Positions 1 to 9,694 are shown, counted from the stretch's first letter. The stretch: DNA of 64,000 bases from Chromobacterium paludis (GCF_008275125.1 NZ_CP043473.1:2046001-2110000); one strand, 5' to 3'. The notes: a model not told the origin generated them from the letters alone. A program made the numbers and translations.

Positions 1-2
1 CG

Positions 3-389
3 GCCTTCGCCTTCGCCGTGTTCATCGAGATGGGCAAGCTGCCCTTCGACTTGGCCGAAGCCGAGCAGGAGCTGCAGGAAGGCCCGCTGACCGAATACTC
101 CGGCCCCTCGCTGGCGCTGCTGAAACTCGGCCTGGCGCTGAAAAAAGTGGTGCTGGCGCAGTTCATGCTGGGCGTGTTCCTGCCGCTGGGCGCGGCGGAC
201 AGCCTGGCGCCGGCCGCGCTGCTGGCCGCAGCGGCCTGGCTGCCGCTCAAGCTGCTGGCGGTGTTCGTCGTCGCTTCCGTCATCGAGAACAGCATGGCGC
301 GCGGCCGCTTCCTGCTCACCGCGCGCGTCACCTGGGTGGGCTTCGGCCTGGCCGCGCTGTCCTTTGCTTTCTATCTCACCGGTCTTTAA
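3..389 (+). CDS. hyfC: Hydrogenase-4 component C (NuoH-like membrane subunit), 5' truncated by the window edge
   Basis: This is the C-terminal part of a NuoH/HycD/HyfC-type integral membrane subunit, which anchors the hydrogenase peripheral arm to the membrane. The frame is open to the window edge, so the true start lies upstream. The run PFDLAEAEQELQEG followed by EYSG is the conserved cytoplasmic loop of this family, and the remainder is hydrophobic with about three membrane spans. It ends 9 bases before hyfD, in the usual hyf order. HycD of formate hydrogenlyase is the alternative name; the hyfD, hyfE and hyfF genes that follow make the Hyf assignment better. Confidence 0.9.
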   Translation, partial: AFAFAVFIEMGKLPFDLAEAEQELQEGPLTEYSGPSLALLKLGLALKKVVLAQFMLGVFLPLGAADSLAPAALLAAAAWLPLKLLAVFVVASVIENSMARGRFLLTARVTWVGFGLAALSFAFYLTGL

Positions 390-398
390 GGAGCATTC

Positions 399-1838
399 AT
401 GGAACCCCTCGCTCTGGCGACCATCCTGCTGCCCTTCCTAGGCACGGCCCTGGTATTGGCCAGCCCGCGCCCAGCCGGCCGCTTCCTGGCGCCGCTGTTC
501 GCGCTGCTGGCGACCATAGGCGCCATCTGGCTGGCCGCGGCCTTCAAAACGGCCGGCGGCATGGCCGCGCACTACCCCTTGCTCAGCTTCAACGGCATCG
601 AGCTGTTGGGCCTGGCCGTGGACCGGCTCAGCACGCTGATAGGCATGGCCGTGGTGGGGCTGGGCTTTTTGGTGGCGCTGTACTCCACCGCCTATATGAC
701 GCCGGCCAACCGCGAGCATCCGCACGCCGCCGCGCCGCGCTACTACGCCTACCTGCTGGTGTTCATCGGCGCGATGGCCGGCCTGGTGCTATCGTCCACG
801 CTCTTGGGCCAGCTGGTGTGCTTCGAGATCACCGGCGCCTGCTCCTGGGGGCTGATCGGCTATTACCAGAAACCCAAGGCGCTGCAGTCTGCCTTGAAAG
901 CCTTGCTGATCACCCATGTCGGCTCGCTGGGCCTGTACCTGGCCGCCGGCTGGCTGTTCGCGCATAGCGGCAGCTTCAGCCTCTCCGCGATCTCGGCGCT
1001 GCCGGATGCCGCCAAGGTCGTGGTGCTGCTGGGCGTGCTGTGGGCGGCCTGGGGCAAATCGGCCCAGCTGCCGCTGCACATGTGGCTGCCGGACGCGATG
1101 GAGGCCCCGACGCCGGTGTCCGCCTATCTGCACGCGGCCTCCATGGTGAAGGTGGGCGTCTACATCTTCGCCCGCGCGCTGGACGCCGCCGGCAGCGTGC
1201 CGCACCTGGTGGGCTGGGTGGGCGCGGTGATGGCCACCGTCACGCTGCTGTACGGCTTCTGGATGTATCTGCCGCAAACCGACATGAAGCGGCTGTTGGC
1301 CTACTCCACCATCACCCAGTTGTCCTACATCTTCCTGGCCCTATCGCTGTCGGCCTTCGGCTCGCGCCTGGCTTTCAACGGGGCCATCGCCCACATCTTC
1401 AACCACGCCTTCGCCAAGAGCCTGTTCTTCCTGGTGGCCGGCGCGCTCAGCTACAGCTGCGGCACGCGGATGCTACCTTCCTTGCGCGGCCTGCTGCGCG
1501 GCGCGCCGCTATTGGGCGCGAGCTTTTGCGTGGCCGCGCTGGCCATTACCGGCGTGCCGCCGTTCAACGGCTTCTTCAGCAAGTTCGCCATCTTCGCCGC
1601 CGGCTTCCAGTTATCGGCCGGCGAACCGTGGCTGCTGCCGCTGATGTTGCTGGCGATGGCGGAATCGGTGGCCAGCTTCGCCTGGTTCCTGCGCTGGTTC
1701 GGCAAGACGGTGCCGGGCGAACCGTCCCCTGTGGTGGCCGCGGCCCAGCCGCTGCCTTGGCAAATGAAAACCGTGCTGGCCGCGCTGCTGGCGATGAGTC
1801 TGGCTTCCAGCTTCATCGCCGCGGCGTGGCTGGCTTGA
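399..1838 (+). CDS. hyfD: Hydrogenase-4 component D (antiporter-like membrane subunit)
   Basis: A 479-aa, very hydrophobic protein of the NuoL/M/N and Mrp antiporter family, equal in length to E. coli HyfD as remembered. The run GKSAQLPLHMWLPDAMEAPTPVSAYLHA, at about residues 219-245, is the family signature and includes the conserved Lys of the proton channel. About 14 membrane spans are expected. GGAG lies just before the ATG, and the next gene starts 10 bases after the stop. HyfD and HyfF are thought to add proton-pumping modules to the group 4 hydrogenase; pumping is inferred from the family and is not visible in sequence. Confidence 0.93.
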   Translation: MEPLALATILLPFLGTALVLASPRPAGRFLAPLFALLATIGAIWLAAAFKTAGGMAAHYPLLSFNGIELLGLAVDRLSTLIGMAVVGLGFLVALYSTAYMTPANREHPHAAAPRYYAYLLVFIGAMAGLVLSSTLLGQLVCFEITGACSWGLIGYYQKPKALQSALKALLITHVGSLGLYLAAGWLFAHSGSFSLSAISALPDAAKVVVLLGVLWAAWGKSAQLPLHMWLPDAMEAPTPVSAYLHAASMVKVGVYIFARALDAAGSVPHLVGWVGAVMATVTLLYGFWMYLPQTDMKRLLAYSTITQLSYIFLALSLSAFGSRLAFNGAIAHIFNHAFAKSLFFLVAGALSYSCGTRMLPSLRGLLRGAPLLGASFCVAALAITGVPPFNGFFSKFAIFAAGFQLSAGEPWLLPLMLLAMAESVASFAWFLRWFGKTVPGEPSPVVAAAQPLPWQMKTVLAALLAMSLASSFIAAAWLA

Positions 1839-1848
1839 GGAGGCGAGG

Positions 1849-2499
1849 ATGGACGGCATGCTGATCGTCAACAACCTGGCCGGGCTGTTGATCGTCACTT
1901 CGCTCTTGGTGATTTGCGCCAATCGCGTGGCGACGGCCGCCTGGTTCTATGTCTTGCAATCGCTGACGCTGGTGGGCGTGTTCCTGGCGCTGGCCAGCGC
2001 CCAGGGCTCGCACGAGCTGACGCTGTGGGCGGCTTCGGCCTTCGTCACCAAGGTGGTGCTGGCGCCGCTGATCCTGATCAAGCTGCTGGGGCCGCTGCCG
2101 GATGATCCTGAGCTGACCGGCCTGCTCGGCCCGGCCTGGATGGCCGTGCTGGCGGCGCTGATCGTACTGGTCAGCTGGTACGCGGTGGATGCCGTGCGGC
2201 TGGCGGTGGTGGCGCCGTTGAAGCCGGCGCTGGCGGTGTCGCTGGGCCACTTCCTGCTGGGCCTGGCCTGCATCGTCACCTCGCGCAACATCCTCAAGCA
2301 GATTTTCGGCTACTGCCTGATGGAGAACGGCGCCCACCTGACGCTGGCGCTGATGGCCGGCAAGGCGCCTGAGGTGGTGGAGATAGGCATCGCCACCGAC
2401 GCGGTGTGCGCGGTGCTGATCATGGCGCTGCTGGCGCGCCGCATTCATCGCACGCTGCAAACGCTGGACGTGCGGCAACTGACCGCTTTGAAGGGCTGA
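1849..2499 (+). CDS. hyfE: Hydrogenase-4 component E (NuoK-like extended subunit)
   Basis: A 216-aa hydrophobic protein matching the length of HyfE. It is almost entirely membrane segments, six or seven by eye, including a NuoK-like half with Glu in the segment YCLMENGAHLTLALMAGKAPEVVEIG. A strong GAGG ribosome-binding region precedes the ATG. It lies 10 bases after hyfD and 4 bases before hyfF, so translation is probably coupled. HyfE distinguishes Hyf-type complexes from the simpler Hyc formate hydrogenlyase, which lacks it. Confidence 0.92.
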   Translation: MDGMLIVNNLAGLLIVTSLLVICANRVATAAWFYVLQSLTLVGVFLALASAQGSHELTLWAASAFVTKVVLAPLILIKLLGPLPDDPELTGLLGPAWMAVLAALIVLVSWYAVDAVRLAVVAPLKPALAVSLGHFLLGLACIVTSRNILKQIFGYCLMENGAHLTLALMAGKAPEVVEIGIATDAVCAVLIMALLARRIHRTLQTLDVRQLTALKG

Positions 2500-2503
2500 G
2501 GCC

Positions 2504-4021
2504 ATGACTGCTACGCATTGGCTTGTTCTGCTGTTGTTGATTCCGCTCGCCGCCTCCGCGCTGTGCGCGGGCAGCCGGCTGGCGGGCGCGGGCGGCGCCA
2601 GGCTGGCCGCCGCGCTGCATCTGGCCAGCGTCTCGTTGCTGCTGGCGCTATCGCTGGCCGCCTGCGTAGGGGTCGTAAGCGGCGGACCGCTGGCGGCGCT
2701 GGACGGCTGGCTGCGCGTCGACGCGCTGGGCGCGCTGTTCCTGGCGCTGATCGGCGTGCTCGGTTTCACCACCGGCCTGTACGCGGTGGGTTATATGCGC
2801 CATGAGCGGGAGCACGGCGAGGTGGGGCCGGAACGGCTGGCCGGCTTCTACGCCCTCTTCCAGCTGTTCCTGTTCACCATGCTGCTGGCCGTCACCGCCA
2901 ACAACGTCATCATGATGTGGGTGGCGGTGGAAGCCACCACGCTGGGCTCGGCCTTCCTGGTGGGCTTTTACGGCCAGCGCTCCTCGCTGGAGGCGGCCTG
3001 GAAATACATGGTGATCTGCACCGTGGGCGTGGCCTTCGGCCTCTACGGCGTGGTGCTGGTCTATTCCAACGCCGCCAGCCTGCTGGGCGACCACGGCGGC
3101 GCGGCGCAATGGACCACGCTGCTGGCCATGGCCCATCAGCTGGACCCGGCGCTGACGCGCATCGCCTTCGTCTTCGTGCTGATCGGCTTCGGCACCAAGG
3201 CCGGCTTCTTCCCCATGCACGCCTGGCTGCCGGACGCGCACAGCGAGGCGCCCAGCCCGATCAGCGCGCTGCTGTCCGCCGTGCTGCTCAACTGCGCGCT
3301 GCTGATCGTGATTCGCTTCCACATGCTGGCCTCGCGCGCGCTGGGGCCGGGTTTCTCGGAAACGCTGCTGCTGGTTTTCGGCCTGATGTCGGTGGCGGTG
3401 GCCGCGCTGTTCATCCTGTCGCAGCGCCACATCAAGCGGCTGCTGGCTTATTCCAGCGTGGAGAACATGGGGCTGATCGCCATCGCCCTGGGCCTGGGCG
3501 GCCCGCTGGGCGTGATGGCGGCGCTGTTCCACACCGTCAACCACAGCCTGGCCAAGGCGCTGCTGTTCTGCGGCTCCGGCAATGTGCTGCTCAAGTACGG
3601 CACGCCGGACATGGGCTCGGTCAAGGGCCTGCTGCGCGCCGCGCCGCTGACGGCCATGCTGTTCGGCGCCGGCGCGCTGGCGCTGGGCGGCATCCCGCCG
3701 TTCAACGTGTTCTACAGCGAGTTCCTGATCGTGGCGGCCGGCTTCAGCCAGGGCCATGCCGCGCTCACCGTCGTCGTGCTGCTGCTGTTGACCATCGTAC
3801 TGGCGGGACTGGCGCGCATGCTGGCGGCGATCTTGTTCGGCCCCGCGCCGGACGAGGTGGAGCCGGGCGAGGCCGGCTGGCTGACGCTGCTGCCGCTGAT
3901 CCTGCTGATGCTGGCCATGCTGGCGATAGGCCTGTTCATGCCGGACAGCCTGCAAACCCTGCTGCGCGAGGCCAGCCAGCTGGTGCTGGCCGCAGCCGAC
4001 CACCCTGTAGCCATCCGCTGA
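2504..4021 (+). CDS. hyfF: Hydrogenase-4 component F (second antiporter-like subunit)
   Basis: A 505-aa NuoL/M/N-type membrane protein, slightly shorter than E. coli HyfF. The channel signature GTKAGFFPMHAWLPDAHSEAPSPISALLS lies near residues 229-256, and a second conserved Lys region (HSLAKALLF) near residue 350. It is paralogous to hyfD in the same operon. Transcription continues into hyfG after 16 bases. The inferred role is a membrane proton-translocating module that docks on HyfC. Confidence 0.92.
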   Translation: MTATHWLVLLLLIPLAASALCAGSRLAGAGGARLAAALHLASVSLLLALSLAACVGVVSGGPLAALDGWLRVDALGALFLALIGVLGFTTGLYAVGYMRHEREHGEVGPERLAGFYALFQLFLFTMLLAVTANNVIMMWVAVEATTLGSAFLVGFYGQRSSLEAAWKYMVICTVGVAFGLYGVVLVYSNAASLLGDHGGAAQWTTLLAMAHQLDPALTRIAFVFVLIGFGTKAGFFPMHAWLPDAHSEAPSPISALLSAVLLNCALLIVIRFHMLASRALGPGFSETLLLVFGLMSVAVAALFILSQRHIKRLLAYSSVENMGLIAIALGLGGPLGVMAALFHTVNHSLAKALLFCGSGNVLLKYGTPDMGSVKGLLRAAPLTAMLFGAGALALGGIPPFNVFYSEFLIVAAGFSQGHAALTVVVLLLLTIVLAGLARMLAAILFGPAPDEVEPGEAGWLTLLPLILLMLAMLAIGLFMPDSLQTLLREASQLVLAAADHPVAIR

Positions 4022-4037
4022 GGCCTGGGAGAAAAAC

Positions 4038-5744
4038 ATGAACGACGACAAACTGGGCCAAAACTACCTGGATGGCCTGAAACAACGCTTCCCGCACGCG
4101 GTGCTGGAAGCGGAATGGCAAACCGCCGACCAACTGACGGTCACCGTCAAGCTGGACAGCCTGCCCGAGACGGTGGCGTGGCTGTATTACCAGAACGAGG
4201 GCTGGCTGTCGGTGCTGTTCGGCAACGACGAGCGGCCGCTGAACGGCCACTTCGCCGTCTACTACGTGCTGTCGATGGAAGGGCCGGTCAAGTGCTGGCT
4301 GGTGGTGCGCGCGCTGATAGACCCGGAGCGGCCGGAATTTCCTTCGGTCACGCCGCGCGTGCCGGCGGCGGTGTGGGGCGAGCGCGAAGTGCGCGACATG
4401 TACGGCCTGACGCCGGTCGGCATCCCGGACGAGCGGCGGCTGGTGCTGCCGGACGATTGGCCGGACGATCTCTACCCCTTGCGCAAGGACGCGATGGCCT
4501 ACAACCAGCGCCCCGCCCCCACCACCGACACCGAAACCTACGCCTTCGTCAACGACGCGGCCGGCGTCACCCGCGACGTGCCGCTGGGCCCGCTGCACAT
4601 CACCTCGGACGAGCCGGGCCACTTCAGATTGTTCGTGGACGGCGAAACCATCGTCGACGCCGACTACCGCATGTTCTACGTGCACCGCGGCATGGAAAAA
4701 CTGGCCGAAACGCGGATGGGCTACGACGAAGTCACCTTCCTGTCCGACCGCGTCTGTGGCATCTGCGGCTTCACCCACAGCGTGGCCTACGCCAGCGCGG
4801 TGGAAAACGCGCTGGGCCTGGCCGTGCCGCCGCGCGCGCAAATGATACGCAGCGTGTTCCTGGAGGTGGAGCGGCTGCACAGCCACTTGCTCAACCTGGG
4901 GCTGGCCAGCCACTTCGTCGGCTTCGACACCGGCTTCATGCAGTTTTTCCGCGTCCGCGAAAAAGCCATGACCATGGCGGAGCTGCTCACCGGCGCGCGC
5001 AAGACCTACGGCATGAACCTGATAGGCGGCGTGCGCCGCGATATTCTCAAGGAAGAACGCCAGCGCACGCTCAAACTGGTGGCCGAGCTGCGCGAGGAAA
5101 CCACGCGGCTGGTGGACATGCTGCTGTCCACGCCCAACCTGCGCCAGCGCACCAGCGGCGTGGGCATTCTGGACCGCAAAGTCGCGCGCGACTTCAGCCC
5201 GGTGGGCCCCCTGCTGCGCGCCAGCGGCTTTGCCCGCGACATCCGCGCCGACCATACCTACGGCGCCTACGCCAGCCTGCCTTTCGACGTCCACACCGAA
5301 GACAGCTGCGACGTGCTGGGCCGGGTATTGATCCGCGCCCGCGAATTCTTCGACTCACTGGCCATGATCCAGCACGCGCTGGAAAACCTGCCCGCCGGCC
5401 CGGTATTGCTGGAAGGCTTCGCCTACCAGCCGCACCAGTTCGCGCTGGGCTTTGCCGAAGCGCCGCGCGGCGAGGACATCCACTGGGCGATGACCGGCGA
5501 CAACCAGAAACTCTACCGCTGGCGCTGCCGCGCGCCCACCTACGCCAACTGGCCGCCGCTGCGCTACATGCTGCGCGGCAACACCGTGTCCGACGCGCCG
5601 CTGATCGTGGCCAGCATAGACCCCTGCTACTCCTGCACCGACCGCGTGACGCTGGTGGACGTGAAAAAGAAAAAGTCCACCACCGTGCCCTACCAGGAAA
5701 TCGAGCGCTATGGCCGCGAGCGCAAAGATTCGCCGCTCAAATAG
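4038..5744 (+). CDS. hyfG: Hydrogenase-4 large catalytic subunit with fused NuoC-like N-domain
   Basis: A 568-aa fusion like HycE/HyfG. Residues 1 to about 160 are the 30-kDa NuoC-like domain (AVWGEREVRDMYG is characteristic), and the rest is the NuoD/[NiFe] large-subunit domain. Both nickel-binding motifs are present: RVCGICGFTH near residues 236-245 and DPCYSC near residues 527-532. The residues after DPCYSCTDR form a C-terminal tail of about 30 aa, which by family knowledge is removed by the HycI-type protease encoded four genes downstream. Intact Cys pairs argue for an active NiFe(CN)2CO site rather than a complex I relic. Confidence 0.95.
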   Translation: MNDDKLGQNYLDGLKQRFPHAVLEAEWQTADQLTVTVKLDSLPETVAWLYYQNEGWLSVLFGNDERPLNGHFAVYYVLSMEGPVKCWLVVRALIDPERPEFPSVTPRVPAAVWGEREVRDMYGLTPVGIPDERRLVLPDDWPDDLYPLRKDAMAYNQRPAPTTDTETYAFVNDAAGVTRDVPLGPLHITSDEPGHFRLFVDGETIVDADYRMFYVHRGMEKLAETRMGYDEVTFLSDRVCGICGFTHSVAYASAVENALGLAVPPRAQMIRSVFLEVERLHSHLLNLGLASHFVGFDTGFMQFFRVREKAMTMAELLTGARKTYGMNLIGGVRRDILKEERQRTLKLVAELREETTRLVDMLLSTPNLRQRTSGVGILDRKVARDFSPVGPLLRASGFARDIRADHTYGAYASLPFDVHTEDSCDVLGRVLIRAREFFDSLAMIQHALENLPAGPVLLEGFAYQPHQFALGFAEAPRGEDIHWAMTGDNQKLYRWRCRAPTYANWPPLRYMLRGNTVSDAPLIVASIDPCYSCTDRVTLVDVKKKKSTTVPYQEIERYGRERKDSPLK

Positions 5745-5753
5745 GAAAACGCC

Positions 5754-6293
5754 ATGTTCAAGCTATTCAAGATCATAGCCAAGGCGGGCGAACCGACGAC
5801 GAAATACCCGTTCGCTCCGTTTCCGGTCAGCCCCGGCTTTCGCGGCAAGCCGGAGCTGAACGCCCGCCAATGCATCGCCTGCGCCGCCTGCACCCAGGCC
5901 TGTCCGGCCGGCGCGCTGACGATGCAAACCGACAGCCGCGCCGGGCGGCGCGAATGGGCGCTGAACCTGGGCCGCTGCATCTTCTGCGGCCGCTGCGAGG
6001 AAGTCTGCCCCACCCGCGCCATCCAGCTGACCCAGGCATTCGAGCTGGCGGTGGCCAGCAAGGCGGACTTGATCCAGCGCGCCAGCTTCCGGCTGGAAAA
6101 CTGCGCCTGCTGCGGCAGACCCTTCGCGCCGCGCAAGGAAGTCCACCACGCGATGGATCTGCTGCGCCAGAGCGGCCTCGCCCTGGACGACACCCTGCGC
6201 GGCCTGTACGCCACCTGTCCCGAATGCAAGCGCAAGCGAACCATAGAACGCGATGCGCTGCCGCTTAGCCGCCGCGAGGAGGAGCGAGCATGA
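5754..6293 (+). CDS. hyfH: Hydrogenase-4 ferredoxin-like subunit, two [4Fe-4S] clusters
   Basis: A 179-aa NuoI/HycF-type iron-sulphur protein. Two CxxCxxCxxxCP motifs are visible: [12 protein letters not shown] at about residues 40-51 and [12 protein letters not shown] at about 75-86. A further Cys set follows, CACC near residue 116 and CPEC near residue 155, typical of the HycF/HyfH C-terminal extension. It carries electrons between partner dehydrogenase clusters and the catalytic pair HyfG/HyfI. The stop overlaps the start of hyfI in an ATGA, so the two are translationally coupled. Confidence 0.93.
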   Translation: MFKLFKIIAKAGEPTTKYPFAPFPVSPGFRGKPELNARQCIACAACTQACPAGALTMQTDSRAGRREWALNLGRCIFCGRCEEVCPTRAIQLTQAFELAVASKADLIQRASFRLENCACCGRPFAPRKEVHHAMDLLRQSGLALDDTLRGLYATCPECKRKRTIERDALPLSRREEERA

Positions 6294-7090
6294 TTCCCAT
6301 CCAAGCCGACGCCGGCCTGATCGTCCCGCGCGACGAATACGGCATGCCCAAGCCGCTGACCGAGAGCGAGGGCATCGTCCAGCTGAAACAGAAGCTGCTG
6401 AAAGACATCCAGCGCTCCGCCTACGTCTACCGCGTGGACTGCGGCGGCTGCAACGGCTGCGAGATCGAGATCTTCGCCGCCATCACCCCGGTGTTCGACG
6501 CCGAGCGCTTCGGCATCAAGGTAGTGGCCTCGCCGCGCCACGCCGACATCCTGCTGTTCACCGGCGCCGTCACCCGCGCCATGCGCATGCCGGCGCTGCG
6601 CGCCTGGCAGGCCGCGCCGGATCCCAAGATTTCCGTCTCCTACGGCGCCTGCGGCTGCAGCGGCGGCATCTTCCACGACCTGTACTGCGTATGGGGCGGT
6701 AGCGACAAGATCGTGCCGGTGGACGTTTACATTCCCGGCTGCCCGCCCACGCCGGCCGCCACGATTTACGGCTTCGCCATGGCGCTGGGCCTGCTGGAGC
6801 AAAAACTGCGCGCCACGCATCAGGAAGAAGGCGAATGCGACCGCGCCTTGTTGCCGCACCCGTCCATCCCGCTGGACGCGCGGGTGCGCATCGAACGCGA
6901 GGCGCGGCGGCTGGCCGGCTACCGCAGCGGCCGCCTCCTGGCCGACCAGTTCATGGATCTGGCCGGCCGGGCCGACGGCCTGACGCTGGACGAACGCGTC
7001 AAACGCCATCTCTCGGCGACCGCCGACCCGCGCGAGAACGAAATCTTCACCCGTTTATGGGACATCAGCATGGAAGGAGGCGCGCGATGA
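6290..7090 (+). CDS. hyfI: Hydrogenase-4 small subunit (NuoB-like)
   Basis: A 266-aa protein of the NuoB/[NiFe] small-subunit family holding the proximal [4Fe-4S] cluster. C51-G-G-C54-N-G-C57-E, a later ACGCSGG and a GCPP motif supply the cluster cysteines. The C-terminal 100 residues extend beyond a minimal NuoB, as in HycG/HyfI. The start is fixed by the ATGA overlap with hyfH, and its own stop overlaps the next gene in another ATGA. It forms the electron-transfer arm with HyfG and HyfH. Confidence 0.93.
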   Translation: MIPIQADAGLIVPRDEYGMPKPLTESEGIVQLKQKLLKDIQRSAYVYRVDCGGCNGCEIEIFAAITPVFDAERFGIKVVASPRHADILLFTGAVTRAMRMPALRAWQAAPDPKISVSYGACGCSGGIFHDLYCVWGGSDKIVPVDVYIPGCPPTPAATIYGFAMALGLLEQKLRATHQEEGECDRALLPHPSIPLDARVRIEREARRLAGYRSGRLLADQFMDLAGRADGLTLDERVKRHLSATADPRENEIFTRLWDISMEGGAR

Positions 7091-7497
7091 GCCGCATCGT
7101 GTTTCACGCGCTGGGCCGCAAATTCCTGCAGCGCGAAGAAGACATGCCCGCCGACGACAACGCGCGCCAAGTGATCTACCAGACGCTGGCGCTGGGCCAC
7201 CACATCGGCGTGATCGACTGCCTGCAACCGAGGATCAGCTGCCCGGAAGAAGGCTACGCCGAATGGCTGGCCGCGCTGCCCGAGGGCGAAGCGCGGCGCA
7301 AGCTGGCCGGTGTGCTGCGCTTCGGCGAAATCATGATAGACGCCAGCCATGCCGCGCTGCTGGCCCTGGCGTTGACGCGCAGACGAGACGCCATGAATGA
7401 CACGCAACGCGGCTGGAGCGACGCGCTGATGCGCGAGCTGGCGGCGATGGACGCCGAGCCGGCGCTTTACCTGATGGTGAAACGACATGAAGACTGA
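7087..7497 (+). CDS. hycH: Formate hydrogenlyase maturation protein HycH/HyfJ family
   Basis: A 136-aa soluble protein resembling HycH/HyfJ, whose family is needed for maturation of the FHL large subunit. The ATG at 7087 overlaps the hyfI stop as ATGA; an open frame extends further upstream but runs inside hyfI and is discarded. The segment [19 protein letters not shown] and the C-terminal [10 protein letters not shown] fit the family by eye. Its end overlaps hycI by 11 bases. Membership rests on context plus moderate sequence resemblance. Confidence 0.85.
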   Translation: MSRIVFHALGRKFLQREEDMPADDNARQVIYQTLALGHHIGVIDCLQPRISCPEEGYAEWLAALPEGEARRKLAGVLRFGEIMIDASHAALLALALTRRRDAMNDTQRGWSDALMRELAAMDAEPALYLMVKRHED

Positions 7498-7966
7498 CGC
7501 GCCCGATCTGATCCTGGCCGTGGGCAACAGCATGATGGGCGACGACGGCGCCGGCCCGCTGCTGGCCGACCGGATGAAACAGAACCCGATTGCCGGCTGG
7601 AACGTGGAGGACGGCGGCAGCGCGCCGGAAAACGCCGCCCACCGCATCGCCGCGCGCGCGCCGCGCCGCGTGGTGCTGGTGGACGCCGCCGACATGGGTT
7701 TGCCCCCCGGCGAAATCCGCCGCGTGCCGCCGGCGGCGCTGGCCGAGATGTTCATCATGAGCACCCACGACCTGCCCCTGAGCTTTTTGATGGAAAGGCT
7801 GGCCGAAACGGTGCCGCAAGTGGAGTTCATCGGCATCCAGCCCGATCTGGTGGCGTTTTACTGCCCGATGACAGAACCGGTGCGCCAAGCGGTGGACCGG
7901 CTCTACGCCGCGCTGCGGGACGATCCGGCGCTGGACAGTCTGCCCTGGCTGTCTGACGCAGATTAA
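7487..7966 (+). CDS. hycI: Hydrogenase maturation endopeptidase HycI
   Basis: A 159-aa protease that trims the C-terminal tail of the hydrogenase large subunit after nickel insertion. The conserved nickel-sensing residues are visible in AVGNSMMGDDGAGPLL (Asp near 22), VDAADMGLPPGE (Asp near 65) and STHDLPL (His near 94). The match to E. coli HycI runs along almost the whole length. The substrate is very probably HyfG in the same operon. It is the last structural gene; the regulator follows 93 bases later. Confidence 0.94.
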   Translation: MKTDAPDLILAVGNSMMGDDGAGPLLADRMKQNPIAGWNVEDGGSAPENAAHRIAARAPRRVVLVDAADMGLPPGEIRRVPPAALAEMFIMSTHDLPLSFLMERLAETVPQVEFIGIQPDLVAFYCPMTEPVRQAVDRLYAALRDDPALDSLPWLSDAD

Positions 7967-8059
7967 ACGCGCGGCGATTAGGCGGCCCGCATGCTATGAG
8001 CAGGCGCGGCCGGCCGGTAAAATTTATCCTGCAAGTTCCCGCCGCCACCGAGCCCGACC

Positions 8060-9694
8060 ATGCCGATAACCGCGCCCCACTCCTGCGGCCAGGACGCGCC
8101 GCCGCCCGCCGACCCGGTCGCCGCGCTGCGCGCCGACCGCGACCAGCTGCAAATCCTGGTGGACGTCACCAACGCGGTGCTGTCCACGCTGCAGCTGGAA
8201 GAGCTGGCGGAAAAAGCGGCCCAAGCTTTGCAGCTGGCCTTCGGCGTCAGCTTCGTCGGCCTCAATTTGCATGGCGAGAACGACAGCGAACTGCAAGTGC
8301 ATGACATCTACCTGGAACGCGAAGGCCGCGAGCGTTGCCGCCACACTTGCTATCCGCGCGACAGACTGCCGGCGCGCGAGGCCATGCTGGGCCATCAGCT
8401 GCTGCTGGCCAGCGAGCCGACGCTGGAGCAGATGGCCGCCGTCCACCCGCGCTTCGCCGAAGTGATGCGCGCCGGCTGCCGCTCGCTGTGCGTGCTGCCG
8501 CTGTGCGGCGCCACCGGCACCGTGGGCGCGCTGCTGCTGGCCTACCCCGGCGACAGCGGCTATTTCCGCGCCGTGCTGCCGCTCTTGCAGCAGGTGGCGG
8601 CGCGGCTGACGCTGGGCCTGGCCAACGCCCAGTCCTACCAGGAAATTTCCCGCCTCAAGGATCAGCTGGCGACCGAAAACCTGCAACTGACCAGCGAGAT
8701 CCAGCATTACCAGAATTTCGACGAAATCATCGGCCAGAGCGCGGCCATGTCCGCCGTGCTGGAGCAAGTGGAGATCGTCGCCGCCAGCGATTGCTCGGTG
8801 CTGATTCTGGGCGAAACCGGCACCGGCAAAGAGCTGATCGCCCGCGCCATCCACGCCCACAGCCCGCGCGCCGGCAAGCGCATGGTCAATATGAACTGCG
8901 CCGCCATTCCCGCCGGCCTGCTGGAAAGCGAGCTGTTCGGCCACGAAAAAGGCGCCTTCACCGGCGCCGCCGCCCAGCGCATGGGCCGTTTCGAGCTGGC
9001 TGACCAGGGCACGCTGTTCCTGGACGAAGTGGGCGACATTCCGCTGGAGCTGCAGCCCAAGCTGCTGCGCGTGCTGCAGGAACGCGAGGTGGAGCGGCTG
9101 GGCGGGCAAAAGATCATCCCGGTGGACGTGCGCGTGATCTCGGCCACCAGCTGCGACCTGATGGGCATGATCGCCGACAAGCGCTACCGCAGCGACCTCT
9201 ACTACCGGCTCAACGTCTTCCCCATCGTCTTGCCGCCGCTCAGGGAGCGCCCGGACGACATTCCGCTGCTGGCGCAGTTCTTCACCCAAAAGTTTTCGCG
9301 CCGGATGAGCCGCGGCATCGAAAGCATCCCGGCCGACACGCTGCAGCGGCTGCAAGGCCACGATTGGCCCGGCAATGTGCGCGAGCTGCAAAACGTGATC
9401 GAGCGCGCGGTCATCCTCACCCGCGGGCCGGTGCTCAAACTGCCGCAAGCCGACCTCGCCTGCCGCCAGGCCCCGCCCTGTCCGCCCCCCGCCGCGCCGG
9501 CGCGGCGGGAAACGCCCTTGTTCGACGCCAGCGAGCCGGAAAAAGAGCGCATCCTCAGGGTGCTGCAGGCGTGCAACGGCATCGTCGCCGGCCCGCGCGG
9601 CGCGGCGGCCAAGCTGGGGCTGAAGCGCACCACCCTGCTGTCGCGGATGCAGCGGCTGGGCATCAGCAGCCGCCCCGTCGAAACCGAAACGTAG
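8060..9694 (+). CDS. Sigma-54-dependent activator, FhlA/HyfR-like with one GAF domain
   Basis: A 544-aa enhancer-binding protein. Order: GAF sensor at about residues 40-190, short helical linker, AAA+ domain at about 220-450 with Walker A GETGTGKE near 251, the sigma-54 contact loop GAFTGA near 298 and Walker B LFLDEVGD, then a Fis-type helix-turn-helix at about 500-540. FhlA and HyfR carry two GAF domains and are near 690 aa; this one has lost the first or represents a short variant. Its position after hycI suggests it activates the hyf operon, probably in response to formate. The operon promoter lies outside the window. The TAG stop is supplied by a palindromic repeat. Confidence 0.9.
   Translation: MPITAPHSCGQDAPPPADPVAALRADRDQLQILVDVTNAVLSTLQLEELAEKAAQALQLAFGVSFVGLNLHGENDSELQVHDIYLEREGRERCRHTCYPRDRLPAREAMLGHQLLLASEPTLEQMAAVHPRFAEVMRAGCRSLCVLPLCGATGTVGALLLAYPGDSGYFRAVLPLLQQVAARLTLGLANAQSYQEISRLKDQLATENLQLTSEIQHYQNFDEIIGQSAAMSAVLEQVEIVAASDCSVLILGETGTGKELIARAIHAHSPRAGKRMVNMNCAAIPAGLLESELFGHEKGAFTGAAAQRMGRFELADQGTLFLDEVGDIPLELQPKLLRVLQEREVERLGGQKIIPVDVRVISATSCDLMGMIADKRYRSDLYYRLNVFPIVLPPLRERPDDIPLLAQFFTQKFSRRMSRGIESIPADTLQRLQGHDWPGNVRELQNVIERAVILTRGPVLKLPQADLACRQAPPCPPPAAPARRETPLFDASEPEKERILRVLQACNGIVAGPRGAAAKLGLKRTTLLSRMQRLGISSRPVETET

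Noticed and set aside
4115..6268. A 717-aa open frame overlapping hyfG and hyfH
   Set aside because: It is frame-shifted against two genes with intact metal motifs and has shadow-like composition.
7967..8059. A terminator or sigma-54 promoter between hycI and the activator
   Set aside because: No GC-rich stem with a T-run and no GG-N10-GC element was found in this gap.
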